From Oscillospiraceae bacterium (lineage in GTDB: Bacteria; Bacillota; Clostridia; Lachnospirales; Lachnospiraceae): a stretch of 64,000 nt of DNA. Under the pieces are notes generated by a model. The model did not search any database and was not told where the DNA came from. It saw only the letters and a list, made by a program, of their open reading frames with translations. A program made the translations under genes and the position numbers. Where the stretch lies: NCBI GenBank assembly GCA_021771715.1, contig JAETOO010000002.1:266575-330574 (forward strand), read 5' to 3'. The first letter of the stretch is position 1. Every line of letters starts with the position of its first letter. Positions 42,845-50,664 of this stretch are shown here, piece after piece.

Positions 42845-43468
42845 TCACTGCCAGAAAAATGTATAAATGATATCCTCTTTGCTCGGCATAGAAAACTCAC
42901 ACGATAGTTCTCCGCCAAAGCAAACTTGATATAGTTTCTGGATCAATCGTAACCATTCGTCCAATTCCTTCTCGTCTATGTGTTTCATTGCTGAAGATGG
43001 ATCCATTCTGATATAAGACATAGCACTTTTTTTATCTAAATGAGCAAAGAATTTGTCCCGATATATCTGAACTACTCTAACCATCAAGCTATCATCTAGC
43101 TTTTGACGTATTTCTACAATAATTTTCGTTATGTCTTTATTATCACGGAATAACTGTTCAACCTGATTTGTTGCTTTGTACAAAGAACATTCTTTACCGT
43201 CAGCAAAAATCTTATTTAATCCCAGAAACACTCTATACACCAATGATTCATAAAGTGTGGTTCTTACAATAGAATAATCTGGCACTCCTTTTTCCTGTAC
43301 TCTTTTATCCCATTCCTTGTCCACAGTGTTAAAAATATATATTGCGATTTGAATATCTTTCAGTTCGTTAAACAAAAGATTGATATGGACATTTAGCCAT
43401 TCATTGTTATCTGTCATTTCGTGATCAAAATTTGGATTATAATGTGCAAAATCAAAATTCTTATCCAT
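42845..43468 (-). CDS. AbiU2/HEPN-like hypothetical protein
   Basis: A 207-residue all-helical protein. The block QIYRDKFFAHLDKKSAMSYI resembles the RxxxxH-type HEPN/AbiU2 motif (Arg, then His followed by LDKK). The N-terminal FNELKDIQIAIYIFNTV and central YESLVYRVFLGLNKIFADG are consistent with this fold. Proteins of this kind are often linked to abortive infection or toxin activity, but no partner gene is obvious. The ribosome-binding site is weak (AAAAGGA). AT-rich codon use unlike the core genome. Confidence 0.55.
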   Translation of the reverse strand: MDKNFDFAHYNPNFDHEMTDNNEWLNVHINLLFNELKDIQIAIYIFNTVDKEWDKRVQEKGVPDYSIVRTTLYESLVYRVFLGLNKIFADGKECSLYKATNQVEQLFRDNKDITKIIVEIRQKLDDSLMVRVVQIYRDKFFAHLDKKSAMSYIRMDPSSAMKHIDEKELDEWLRLIQKLYQVCFGGELSCEFSMPSKEDIIYTFFWQ

Positions 43469-43555
43469 TTTTCCTTTTAAAATGCCCTATATGTACTTCT
43501 TAGCAAAATCATTTCATTCAGCTCCGATTACAATGCTACTATCTGTTAAATAAGC

Positions 43556-43720
43556 TTAACACAGCAACAATCCTAGCCGCCCCAAAAGTTCTGTGAATAA
43601 CTTTTGTTGTTCTTGTTGCGAAAGTTCTCGAATCGAATTCATAGCCTGAATTAAATCTTGTTTTTCCTTGTCGTATTTATTTGTTAGCTCAATGCCTATT
43701 GTCGGTTTAAAAAGATCCAT
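43556..43720 (-). CDS. Small hypothetical protein (54 residues)
   Basis: MDLFKPTIGIELTNKYDKEK then a Gln/Glu-rich helix (LSQQEQQKLFTELLGRLGL). AGAGGAG lies seven bases before the ATG, which makes translation credible. No family recognised; it sits between HEPN-like and RhuM genes in the island. Confidence 0.5.
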   Translation of the reverse strand: MDLFKPTIGIELTNKYDKEKQDLIQAMNSIRELSQQEQQKLFTELLGRLGLLLC

Positions 43721-43907
43721 AGTTCTACTCCTCTTACCCAAAATATTTCTACATCAACGCTTTTTTCAGTATTTCCAGCTTTTAAATCTGACAGACTCCA
43801 GTCATTCTTTACTGCTTCAATTTCATCAGAAATACGTATTAATTTCTAATTAATGTGACCAACTAAGAAAAAACTTTCTTCCACTACTTACTGTTGGTAA
43901 CTTTTTG

Positions 43908-43934
43908 AATTGGTCAGAGACTGTCTGACCAATT
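43908..43934 (-). terminator. Perfect 11-bp hairpin downstream of the RhuM gene
   Basis: AATTGGTCAGA (43908-43918) and its complement (43924-43934) flank a 5-base loop, 10 bp after the RhuM stop. No T-run follows, so termination is uncertain. The gap 43721-43907 shows nothing else. Confidence 0.45.
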
Positions 43935-43944
43935 TACGGTTCTT

Positions 43945-44973
43945 TCACTTCTCTTCGTTTGTTTCTATCATTTTTTTTACTGCCTTATCGAAATCGGATT
44001 CAATCGGCTGAGTTCTATTAAAAATTTCGTACTCACCATAAGCCTTTTCAAGTGCTTGTTTATGCGATATTTTTCCATTGTCTCTGAGAATTTTATATTG
44101 TCTGAATTCAAGAAATGCATTAACGCTTTTTTCAAATTCGTCCATAGTAAAAACATTCTCTCGCTCAATCAAATCTTCAATATAATCAAAGTATCCTGTA
44201 ACAGCACGCTCCAACTGGCGAATCTGTTTCTCATTAAGATAATTCTTCGCAATTATAACATCTGATTTTAACACTCTCCCATCGGGAGCATTTTTCCATG
44301 TTGTCAAACCCATATGCTCTTTCTCATGATCGGCCGATTCATATACAATTTCTGCCGCTGTATGATTTGTAATGGCGTAATGAAATCTGTTCTGTATTGT
44401 GGAATAAAAATGATATGCTGTCTCCGAATTTCTAACATAATCAATGCTACATTCTGCAAATATATCTGTTATTTGCTGCCAGATCCTCCGCTCACTCGCT
44501 CGGATAGAACGAACTCTTTCTAAAAGTTCCCTGAAATAATCTTTACCAAAAGCAGTTTCTCCCTGCTTCAATCTTTCGTCATCCAGTACAAACCCTTTTT
44601 GCATATATTCTTTCAGGATTTTTGTCGCCCATATTCTGAATTGAGTGGCCTTTTTTGAATTTACTCTATATCCAACCGATATAATCACATCAAGGTTATA
44701 ATATTTAGTCTCAGATGTCTGTGTTTTCCCTTTGATTGCACCATGCTGAGTGGTCGTTGCAATTTTTGCAACAACCACTTCCTCATCCAATTCACCAGTA
44801 CTAAAAATATTTTTCAAATGTCTGCTAATTCCAGACTTATCTACACCAAAAAGCTCTGACATTGCTTTTTGAGTGACCCACAGGCTTTCATCCTTAATAT
44901 ATGCGTTTATTGATACATCTCCATCTTCTGAGTTATACAACACCATTTCCATTTGCTTTGAAAAATCATTCAA
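43945..44973 (-). CDS. RhuM-family protein
   Basis: About 342 residues, clear RhuM/virulence-related family: DVSINAYIKDESLWVTQKAM, ELFGVDKSGISRHLKNIF, TKYYNLDVIISVGYRVNSKK, FRIWATKILKEYMQKGFVLD, then a Fic-like C-terminal region. The TTG at 44973 is preferred because GGAGGAGA lies just upstream; ATGs before and after it have no site. It overlaps the rlmD-type gene by 8 bp, so translation is coupled to a housekeeping gene although the gene is AT-rich and accessory. RhuM proteins occur in genomic islands; their biochemical role is not established. Confidence 0.85.
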   Translation of the reverse strand: MNDFSKQMEMVLYNSEDGDVSINAYIKDESLWVTQKAMSELFGVDKSGISRHLKNIFSTGELDEEVVVAKIATTTQHGAIKGKTQTSETKYYNLDVIISVGYRVNSKKATQFRIWATKILKEYMQKGFVLDDERLKQGETAFGKDYFRELLERVRSIRASERRIWQQITDIFAECSIDYVRNSETAYHFYSTIQNRFHYAITNHTAAEIVYESADHEKEHMGLTTWKNAPDGRVLKSDVIIAKNYLNEKQIRQLERAVTGYFDYIEDLIERENVFTMDEFEKSVNAFLEFRQYKILRDNGKISHKQALEKAYGEYEIFNRTQPIESDFDKAVKKMIETNEEK

Positions 44974-46291
44974 TTTTCTCTCCTCCTTCTGCATCCATAA
45001 TCCTATAATAGTCTTCCATATCCAAACTATATTTCACATAAGTATCAGGTTTGGATTTTCGGTTGCTCTTCTGAAGGAGCGCGATAGTTTCAACATGTGC
45101 CACAAATGGAAACATATCATATGGATAACACCCCTCCGCCTTATACCCGTTCTTTTCTAGATAGTTCACATCCCGCACAAGGGTCTCGGGGTTGCAGGAA
45201 ATGTAGACGATGCGGTTTGGCGCGAGGCGGACGACGGAGGAGAGGAAAGCCTCATCGCTGCCGGCGCGCGGCGGGTCCATGAAGACGACGTCCGCGGACT
45301 CTCCGTGGGCGGCCATCTCTGTCAGGAATACACCGGCGTCATTTTTGTAAAAGGTGATATTGCGCCGGCCGTTTATCTTCGCATTCCGGATGGCGTCCTT
45401 CACGGCGTCGCCATTCTGCTCGATCCCGATCACCTCGCCGGCGTGCTGCGACGCCACAAGGCCGATGGTCCCGATGCCGCAGTACGCGTCAATCACGCGC
45501 TCCCTGCCGGTCAGCGCCGCCAACTCCATCGCTTTCTGATAGAGCGCCTCTGTCTGCACGGAATTGACCTGATAGAAGGATTTCGGGGAGATGCAGAAGC
45601 GCAATCCCGCAAGTTCATCCTCGATGTACCCTTTTCCATACAGAACCGTCTCCTTCTCGCCGAGCACCATGCTCGTCTTTTTGTCGTTGACATTCAGGAC
45701 AATCGTCGTGATCTCCGGGTGCAGCTTCAAAAGCGCCTTGACAAAATTATTTTTCGACGGGAGAATCGGCGAGCCGAGCACCAGCACGACCATGATCTGT
45801 CCTGTCGCGTGCGCGGTGCGGATCAGGACATGGCGAAACAGGCCATAGCCGGTATCCTCATTGTACGTCTTGATCTTGAAGGAAACCAGCAGTGACCGGA
45901 TGTCGCGGATAATCGCATCCGCCCGCTGATCCTCAATCAGACACGCATCGACCGGGACGACATCGTGCGTTCCCTCCGCATAGATGCCAGAGATGATCTC
46001 ACCGTTTCGCCGATGTGAAAAGACTGCGTGCACCTTGTTCCGGTAGTGCAGGGGATGCTCCATGCCCGTGATCCCGTGCACCGCACAATGCCCACCCATG
46101 TATCTGGCCACCAGACGCTCCTTGTTTGCGAGCTGCTCTGCATACGACAGATGCAGGTACTGGCATCCGCCGCACTTCTTCTCCACAGGGCAATACTGGC
46201 CGGGTAAAGACCGCTTCTCCTCACGCCATTCCTTCTGCGTCTTCACACTCCTGCTTCTATCCTTCAAGTCCGCTCTCCCTCTCTCCCGCAT
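44966..46291 (-). CDS. rlmD: 23S rRNA (uracil-C5)-methyltransferase, RlmCD/RlmD type
   Basis: A 441-residue SAM-dependent RNA m5U methyltransferase. The N-terminal [4Fe-4S] site is CPVEKKCGGCQYLHLSYAEQ. Catalytic motifs are DAYCGIGTIGLVASQHAGEV (motif I), VVFMDPPRAGSDEAFLSSVV (motif IV) and YISCNPETLVRDVNYL (nucleophilic Cys). No TRAM domain precedes the cluster. The C-terminal 30 residues after AHVETIALLQKS extend the family (VKYSLDMEDYYRIMDA), as in many Lachnospiraceae. Which uridine (747 or 1939) is modified cannot be told from sequence alone. Confidence 0.9.
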   Translation of the reverse strand: MRERGRADLKDRSRSVKTQKEWREEKRSLPGQYCPVEKKCGGCQYLHLSYAEQLANKERLVARYMGGHCAVHGITGMEHPLHYRNKVHAVFSHRRNGEIISGIYAEGTHDVVPVDACLIEDQRADAIIRDIRSLLVSFKIKTYNEDTGYGLFRHVLIRTAHATGQIMVVLVLGSPILPSKNNFVKALLKLHPEITTIVLNVNDKKTSMVLGEKETVLYGKGYIEDELAGLRFCISPKSFYQVNSVQTEALYQKAMELAALTGRERVIDAYCGIGTIGLVASQHAGEVIGIEQNGDAVKDAIRNAKINGRRNITFYKNDAGVFLTEMAAHGESADVVFMDPPRAGSDEAFLSSVVRLAPNRIVYISCNPETLVRDVNYLEKNGYKAEGCYPYDMFPFVAHVETIALLQKSNRKSKPDTYVKYSLDMEDYYRIMDAEGGEKIE

Positions 46292-46320
46292 CCTCTGTCC
46301 CTTCCTTTATCCTTTCCTGC

Positions 46321-47403
46321 TTATTTTTCTTTTTTAAGCACGCCCTCATAGTTGAACGCCGGAATGAAGCTCTCGCTCGCGGTCGCACCCTCCTGGCAGA
46401 AGCCATTTGTCACTCCGAGCTCCACCGCGAAATCGAGCAGCCGCTGATATTCCCGCCTCGTCACACGGCGATTCAGGTTTTTGTCCGCGAAATCCGTGCG
46501 GATCGGCGTGTACTGGTTCATCAGGCTGATATAAATCTGATCCCCGTACGTGCGGTACAGATATTCCACCACGTGCTTCGCCTCGCGGACATGCCCCGGC
46601 AGCAGCAGATGCCGCACGATCACACCCTTTTCCATGACCTGCTCCCGCTGCTTACCACTCTCCGCCTGATGGCTTCCGGGCACACCTGTCTCCTGCTCTC
46701 CGCCACCAAACAAATCTCCTTCCAGCCTTCTGATATCACCGCTCTCCTGCTTTGCCCGAAAGCGCACCTTGGGCTGCTGACGCACCATCTCCGCGAGCGC
46801 GGCTGTCGCATACTCCGGATAGTCCGGCGCGTGGGAATACCTGGCGGCAAGCTCCCTGTCGAGATATTTCAGATCCGGCAGATAAATATCCACCAGCCCC
46901 TCCAGACATTTTAAACTCTCAACCTTCTCATATCCGCTGCTGTTGTAGACAATCGGAAGCGATAGTCCCTGCCGCTTTGACCGCTCGAGCGCATCGCACA
47001 CCTGCGGGATGTAGTGTCCCGCCGTGACGAGGTTGATATTGTTCGCCCCCTCCTCCTGCAGCTCCAGAAAAATTTCTGCGAGGCGCTCCATCGAGATCGC
47101 AAGACCCGCCTCCCCGCCGGAGATCTCATGATTCTGGCAGTAAATACACCCCAGAGAACAACCCGAAAAAAATACCGCGCCCGATCCCTCTGTCCCGGAC
47201 AGGCACGGTTCCTCCCACATATGAAGCGCAGCCCGCGCAATCCTCACCGTGGCATCGGTGCGGCACCGCCCCTGCTGTCCCGCGCTGCGGTTCACGCCGC
47301 ATTCCCGCGGGCACAGACGGCACTGCTCAAGCACATCCTTACTCTGTCTCAACGATTCGCCACAGCTCCGTAACTCCTCCTGACACACCCTCTCTTCCCC
47401 CAT
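46321..47403 (-). CDS. Radical SAM protein of the PflA-like (YgiQ-unrelated) activase family with insertion
   Basis: A 360-residue radical SAM protein. The N-terminal Cys cluster is CRLCPRECGVNR; the SAM cluster site is GCSLGCIYCQNHEIS. Conserved downstream blocks are GANNINLVTAGHYIPQVCDA, VDIYLPDLKYLDRELAARYS, IVRHLLLPGHVREAKHVVEY and SLMNQYTPI. Between QPKVRF and KGVIVRH, where homologues have about 10 residues, there is a roughly 45-residue Glu/Gly/Gln-rich insertion (FGGGEQETGVPGSHQAESGK). Probably an activating enzyme or related modifying enzyme; target unknown. It lies 29 bp upstream of rlmD on the same strand. Confidence 0.85.
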   Translation of the reverse strand: MGEERVCQEELRSCGESLRQSKDVLEQCRLCPRECGVNRSAGQQGRCRTDATVRIARAALHMWEEPCLSGTEGSGAVFFSGCSLGCIYCQNHEISGGEAGLAISMERLAEIFLELQEEGANNINLVTAGHYIPQVCDALERSKRQGLSLPIVYNSSGYEKVESLKCLEGLVDIYLPDLKYLDRELAARYSHAPDYPEYATAALAEMVRQQPKVRFRAKQESGDIRRLEGDLFGGGEQETGVPGSHQAESGKQREQVMEKGVIVRHLLLPGHVREAKHVVEYLYRTYGDQIYISLMNQYTPIRTDFADKNLNRRVTRREYQRLLDFAVELGVTNGFCQEGATASESFIPAFNYEGVLKKEK

Positions 47404-47439
47404 ATTCTCACATCCATTCTTTTCTCTGTTACATTTTCA

Positions 47440-47736
47440 GTACTTTCTTCTACAAACTTTTACAACTTTTTCTATTGTCGCCTTCTGCCGCATTCTTTTA
47501 TTGTTCATTTTTCTTGCAGCTCTCTACTGCTTTCTTTTCCTTCGTTCTCCTACTGCCCGATTTTCCTGCATCCTTCTGCGACTTTCTGCCCATTTTTCTG
47601 CCACATTCCTCTGCGGCTTCCTGTCCTTTTTTCTGCTACATTCCTCTGCAGCTCTCTTCTACGGCACACTTCTATTGCATTCCCGCGTCATTTTCTCCCT
47701 GTTTTTCCCTATTCTTTCTGCTCTTTCTCTTCTCTC
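47440..47736. repeat. Polypyrimidine-rich low-complexity gap
   Basis: The 333-bp gap between the PflA-like and EamA genes is almost continuously C/T-rich on the plus strand with recurring TTCTGC, TCCTTC and CATTCCTCTGC blocks. No gene, promoter or hairpin is convincing. Confidence 0.6.
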
Positions 47737-48921
47737 TCACGCGTTCTCACCCTGCACTCTCCCCGGCAGCTGCGCCAGGATGATCGCTGCAAACATCAGC
47801 GCGCAGCCCGCGATCTCACGCATGCTCAGCGACTGTCCCAGGAGCGCCCAGCCAGCCAGAACCGACACGACCGACTCGAGGCTCAGGATCAGGGAGGCCA
47901 CCGTCGGGTCCGTCCCCTTCTGTCCCACAATCTGCAGCGTGTACGCCACCCCGCACGACATCACTCCTGCATATGCGATCGGCAGCCATGCCTGACAGAT
48001 GGCGCCCAGATCCGGCGTCTCGGTCAGCACCATACCGACGCCGGAGAGCAGCCCGCAGACCAGAAACTGGATGCACGACATCCGCACGCCGTCCGTCCGC
48101 GGCGAGAAATAGTCAATCACCAGGATATGTACCGCAAACACCAGGGCGCACAGCAGCACCAGAAGATCGCCGGCTCCAACTGAAAATCCCTCGGTGATGC
48201 ACAGCAGGTACAGGCCCGCCACGGCGAGCGCCACGCTGACTGCGACCTTCAGCCCAATCCGCTTTTTCAGGAAGATCCCAAGAATCGGCACCAGCACAAT
48301 ATACATGGCCGTGATAAACCCCGCCTTGCCGACCGTCGTGTACTGAATCCCGAACTGCTGCAGATTACTCGCAACGCACAGCGCGATCCCGCAGCAGATC
48401 CCGCCTGCAAGCAGCGTCCGCCGCTCCGCCCGCTTTTTCTCTACCGATCTCTGCCGGGTCTCCGCCGATCCCTCCTGGCTCTCTGCCGATCTCTGCCGGG
48501 TCTCCGCCGATCCCTGCTGGCTCTCTGCCGATCTCTGCCAGGTCTCCGCCGATCCCTGCTGGCTCTCTGCCGGTTTCTGCCAGCTCTCTGCAGATCCCTG
48601 CCAGTTCTCTGCCGGTTTCCGACGGCTCCCTGCCGGTCTCTGCCATTTCTCTGCCGGCGCTCGTCCACGCACAGCTCCGCCCGCTGCATCCGTCATGTTT
48701 GCTTCCGCCGCGCCCTGACCCGCATGTCCTTCCTTTTCCTTCAGTCTGTCCAGAAACGCAATGCACGGCACCAGCACCACTGCACCCAAAATGCAGCGCA
48801 CACAATTGAACGTAAACGGGCCGACGTACTCCATTCCGACACTCTGCGCAACAAAAGCGATCCCCCAGATCACTGCCGTCAAGAACAACAGCAGGGGATT
48901 TCTGATTGATGTATGTCTCAT
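47737..48921 (-). CDS. EamA/DMT-family transporter with large repetitive loop insertion
   Basis: A 394-residue inner-membrane exporter of the drug/metabolite superfamily. There are two EamA repeats: segments 1-2 (NPLLLFLTAVIWGIAFVAQS, GPFTFNCVRCILGAVVLVP), then after the insertion segments 3-10 (TLLAGGICCGIALCVASNL to EIAGCALMFAAIILAQL). The typical length is about 300 residues; the excess is a hydrophilic loop of tandem repeats at residues 63-168 between segments 2 and 3, on the cytoplasmic side by family topology. GAGGAG precedes the ATG. Substrate unknown. Confidence 0.87.
   Translation of the reverse strand: MRHTSIRNPLLLFLTAVIWGIAFVAQSVGMEYVGPFTFNCVRCILGAVVLVPCIAFLDRLKEKEGHAGQGAAEANMTDAAGGAVRGRAPAEKWQRPAGSRRKPAENWQGSAESWQKPAESQQGSAETWQRSAESQQGSAETRQRSAESQEGSAETRQRSVEKKRAERRTLLAGGICCGIALCVASNLQQFGIQYTTVGKAGFITAMYIVLVPILGIFLKKRIGLKVAVSVALAVAGLYLLCITEGFSVGAGDLLVLLCALVFAVHILVIDYFSPRTDGVRMSCIQFLVCGLLSGVGMVLTETPDLGAICQAWLPIAYAGVMSCGVAYTLQIVGQKGTDPTVASLILSLESVVSVLAGWALLGQSLSMREIAGCALMFAAIILAQLPGRVQGENA
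48427..48654 (-). repeat. In-frame 21/42-bp tandem repeat inside the EamA gene
   Basis: Heptapeptides alternate between AE(S/T)xQxS-type units (AESQQGS, AETWQRS, AESQQGS, AETRQRS, AESQEGS, AETRQRS). The 42-bp higher-order unit is nearly identical three times; flanking units are more degenerate. Confidence 0.88.
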
Positions 48922-48942
48922 AATCTTCTCCTCATATCAACC

Positions 48943-48978
48943 GCAAAGCACCAGACAACCTGATTGTCAGTGCTTTGC
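48943..48978. terminator. Hairpin between double-Nudix and EamA genes
   Basis: GCAAAGCAC (48943-48951) pairs with GTGCTTTGC (48970-48978). No clear T-run on the minus strand; possible weak terminator or processing site. Confidence 0.4.
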
Positions 48979-48994
48979 AGTCCTTTCTTCTATA

Positions 48995-50032
48995 CTACCA
49001 CGGCTGCCTCGGATGCTCCTCCAGATACCTCCCCAGCAGCCGGAACCCCTCCGGGTTGATGCAGAACCGCGGATCGCCGGCTTCGACTGCCCGGCGCACT
49101 TCTCCATACGACATCCACCGGACCGAATCGACCTCCTCCGGCTGGAGCGCGAGCGAGGCCGCATCGACAGGGCGCCGGTACACGTAGAGCGCTGTGATCT
49201 CGCGGTCGTGAAACGGTCTCCCTCTGAACTTTGCCAAAATATCCCCGCTGTCGTATCTCCCCGCATACTCGAGCTCCTCCTCCGAGGCCTCGATGCCAAG
49301 CTCCTCCCGGAGCTCCCGCTGCGCGGATTCCAGGTATTCATCGCCGGCCTCGACATGGCCCGCCGAAGAAGTATCGAAGCAGCCCGGGAACGAATCCTTC
49401 CCCATGCTGCGCTTCTGCAAAAGGACATCCCAGTCCCCGTAGGCGCCCTGGCGCACGATCCAGATGTGCGCCGTCCGGTGCATCACTCCCGCCGCATGCG
49501 CGACCGAGCGCTCCGTGACGACTCCCGTCAGCTCCCCGTTTTCATCGCAGACGTCCAAAAGCTCCATCCGCCTGCCGTTGAGCGCGGCGTACGTCAGCAT
49601 ATCCCCCTGGTACATCAGCTTCATCGAGAAGAACGGCGCGTCCTCCGCCATCAGCTTCAGAAAGATCTTGTCCCCCTCCCAGAGGTTCAGCTTCGTAACC
49701 TCCTCCTTCGGCACCCATTCCAGGACGCCCTCATTGCAGCTCGTCAGTTCCCCGTCAAATCCGTCCGCCGTGTACAGACACATATACTCCAGATCCACGC
49801 CCATCGAGACAAACGTGACGATCCCGCGAAACTTCCACGAAGTCAGGTGCAGTCCCGTCTCCTCATAGGCCTCACGCAGCAGACACTCCTCCGGGCTCTC
49901 GTCCCCCTCAAAATGCCCGCCGATGCCGATCCATTTATCCTTATTTACATCATGCTTTTTACTCACGCGATGAAGCATGAGGTAGCATCCATCTTTTTCC
50001 ACGTAACAAAGCGTGGTAAGTGGTGATCTCAT
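48995..50032 (-). CDS. Tandem double-Nudix hydrolase
   Basis: A 345-residue fusion of two Nudix domains. Domain 1 (residues 1-150) resembles MutT/8-oxo-dGTPase-type enzymes with the box GHFEGDESPEECLLREAYEE and then TGL. Domain 2 (about 165-345) resembles isopentenyl-diphosphate isomerase/YfcD-type Nudix proteins: RSVAHAAGVMHRTAHIWIV, GCFDTSSAGHVEAGDEYLES and REELGIE. Both boxes keep the REx2EE core. The ATG at 50032 follows GGAGG; 36 upstream codons are rejected. It is in a run with an HD hydrolase and cca, pointing to nucleotide housekeeping. Confidence 0.85.
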   Translation of the reverse strand: MRSPLTTLCYVEKDGCYLMLHRVSKKHDVNKDKWIGIGGHFEGDESPEECLLREAYEETGLHLTSWKFRGIVTFVSMGVDLEYMCLYTADGFDGELTSCNEGVLEWVPKEEVTKLNLWEGDKIFLKLMAEDAPFFSMKLMYQGDMLTYAALNGRRMELLDVCDENGELTGVVTERSVAHAAGVMHRTAHIWIVRQGAYGDWDVLLQKRSMGKDSFPGCFDTSSAGHVEAGDEYLESAQRELREELGIEASEEELEYAGRYDSGDILAKFRGRPFHDREITALYVYRRPVDAASLALQPEEVDSVRWMSYGEVRRAVEAGDPRFCINPEGFRLLGRYLEEHPRQPW

Positions 50033-50063
50033 AATCTGCCTCCTGTATCCCTGTACTCCATCC

Positions 50064-50564
50064 CTATTCCTCATCCAGCGCGAACATCGCGTGCAGAATG
50101 TTCTTTCCGGTCTGCGTCCGGAAAATTTTCTCATCCACATTCCGGATCGCCATTCTTCCCGACTCTCCCTCGTACAGGTTGACCATGAAATCTGCCTCCA
50201 CCAGAATCTGATAATCCAGCCCGTCCATGTTCGTGTACGTGTGATGGTGTCCGACCAGGTAGCAGACGCGCTCCACCATCGCCCCCGGATAGCCCAGCCT
50301 GGTCAGCAGCTCCTCTGCGACCGCCGGTCCTTCCTTTTCCTGCAGCCTGCCGTCGCAGCTCCCGTACTTTTCCTCCGCCACCCGGATCCCGATATCGTGT
50401 ACCAGCGATGCCGCACGCAGCGTCTCCATCTGCTCCGCCGCCAGGCCCTCGCCCTCGCCGATCATAACCGCAAACTCGTACACCTTCAGAAAATGCTGGA
50501 TCCGCGCCGGATCCCCTCTATAATAAGCGATCATCGCGTACTTCAATTCCTGCTCCCGCGTCAT
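50064..50564 (-). CDS. HD-domain phosphohydrolase
   Basis: A 166-residue HD protein: the metal site is HFLKVYEFA (His), ASLVHDIGIRVAEEKYG (HD) and YLVGHHHTYTNMDGLDY, then ILVEADFMVNLYE (Asp). GGAGGA precedes the ATG at 50564. It is probably a nucleotide or phosphate-ester hydrolase; the substrate cannot be read. Same strand as cca and the double Nudix gene. Confidence 0.85.
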   Translation of the reverse strand: MTREQELKYAMIAYYRGDPARIQHFLKVYEFAVMIGEGEGLAAEQMETLRAASLVHDIGIRVAEEKYGSCDGRLQEKEGPAVAEELLTRLGYPGAMVERVCYLVGHHHTYTNMDGLDYQILVEADFMVNLYEGESGRMAIRNVDEKIFRTQTGKNILHAMFALDEE

Positions 50565-50664
50565 ACTCGTTCCTCCTCAGTTGTGCTGCTCCTTCCCGTT
50601 CGTCCAACCACTGCACCGCGAAACATATCATTGCCCGCAGCGGTCAGAGCCGTAAACAGGACTC

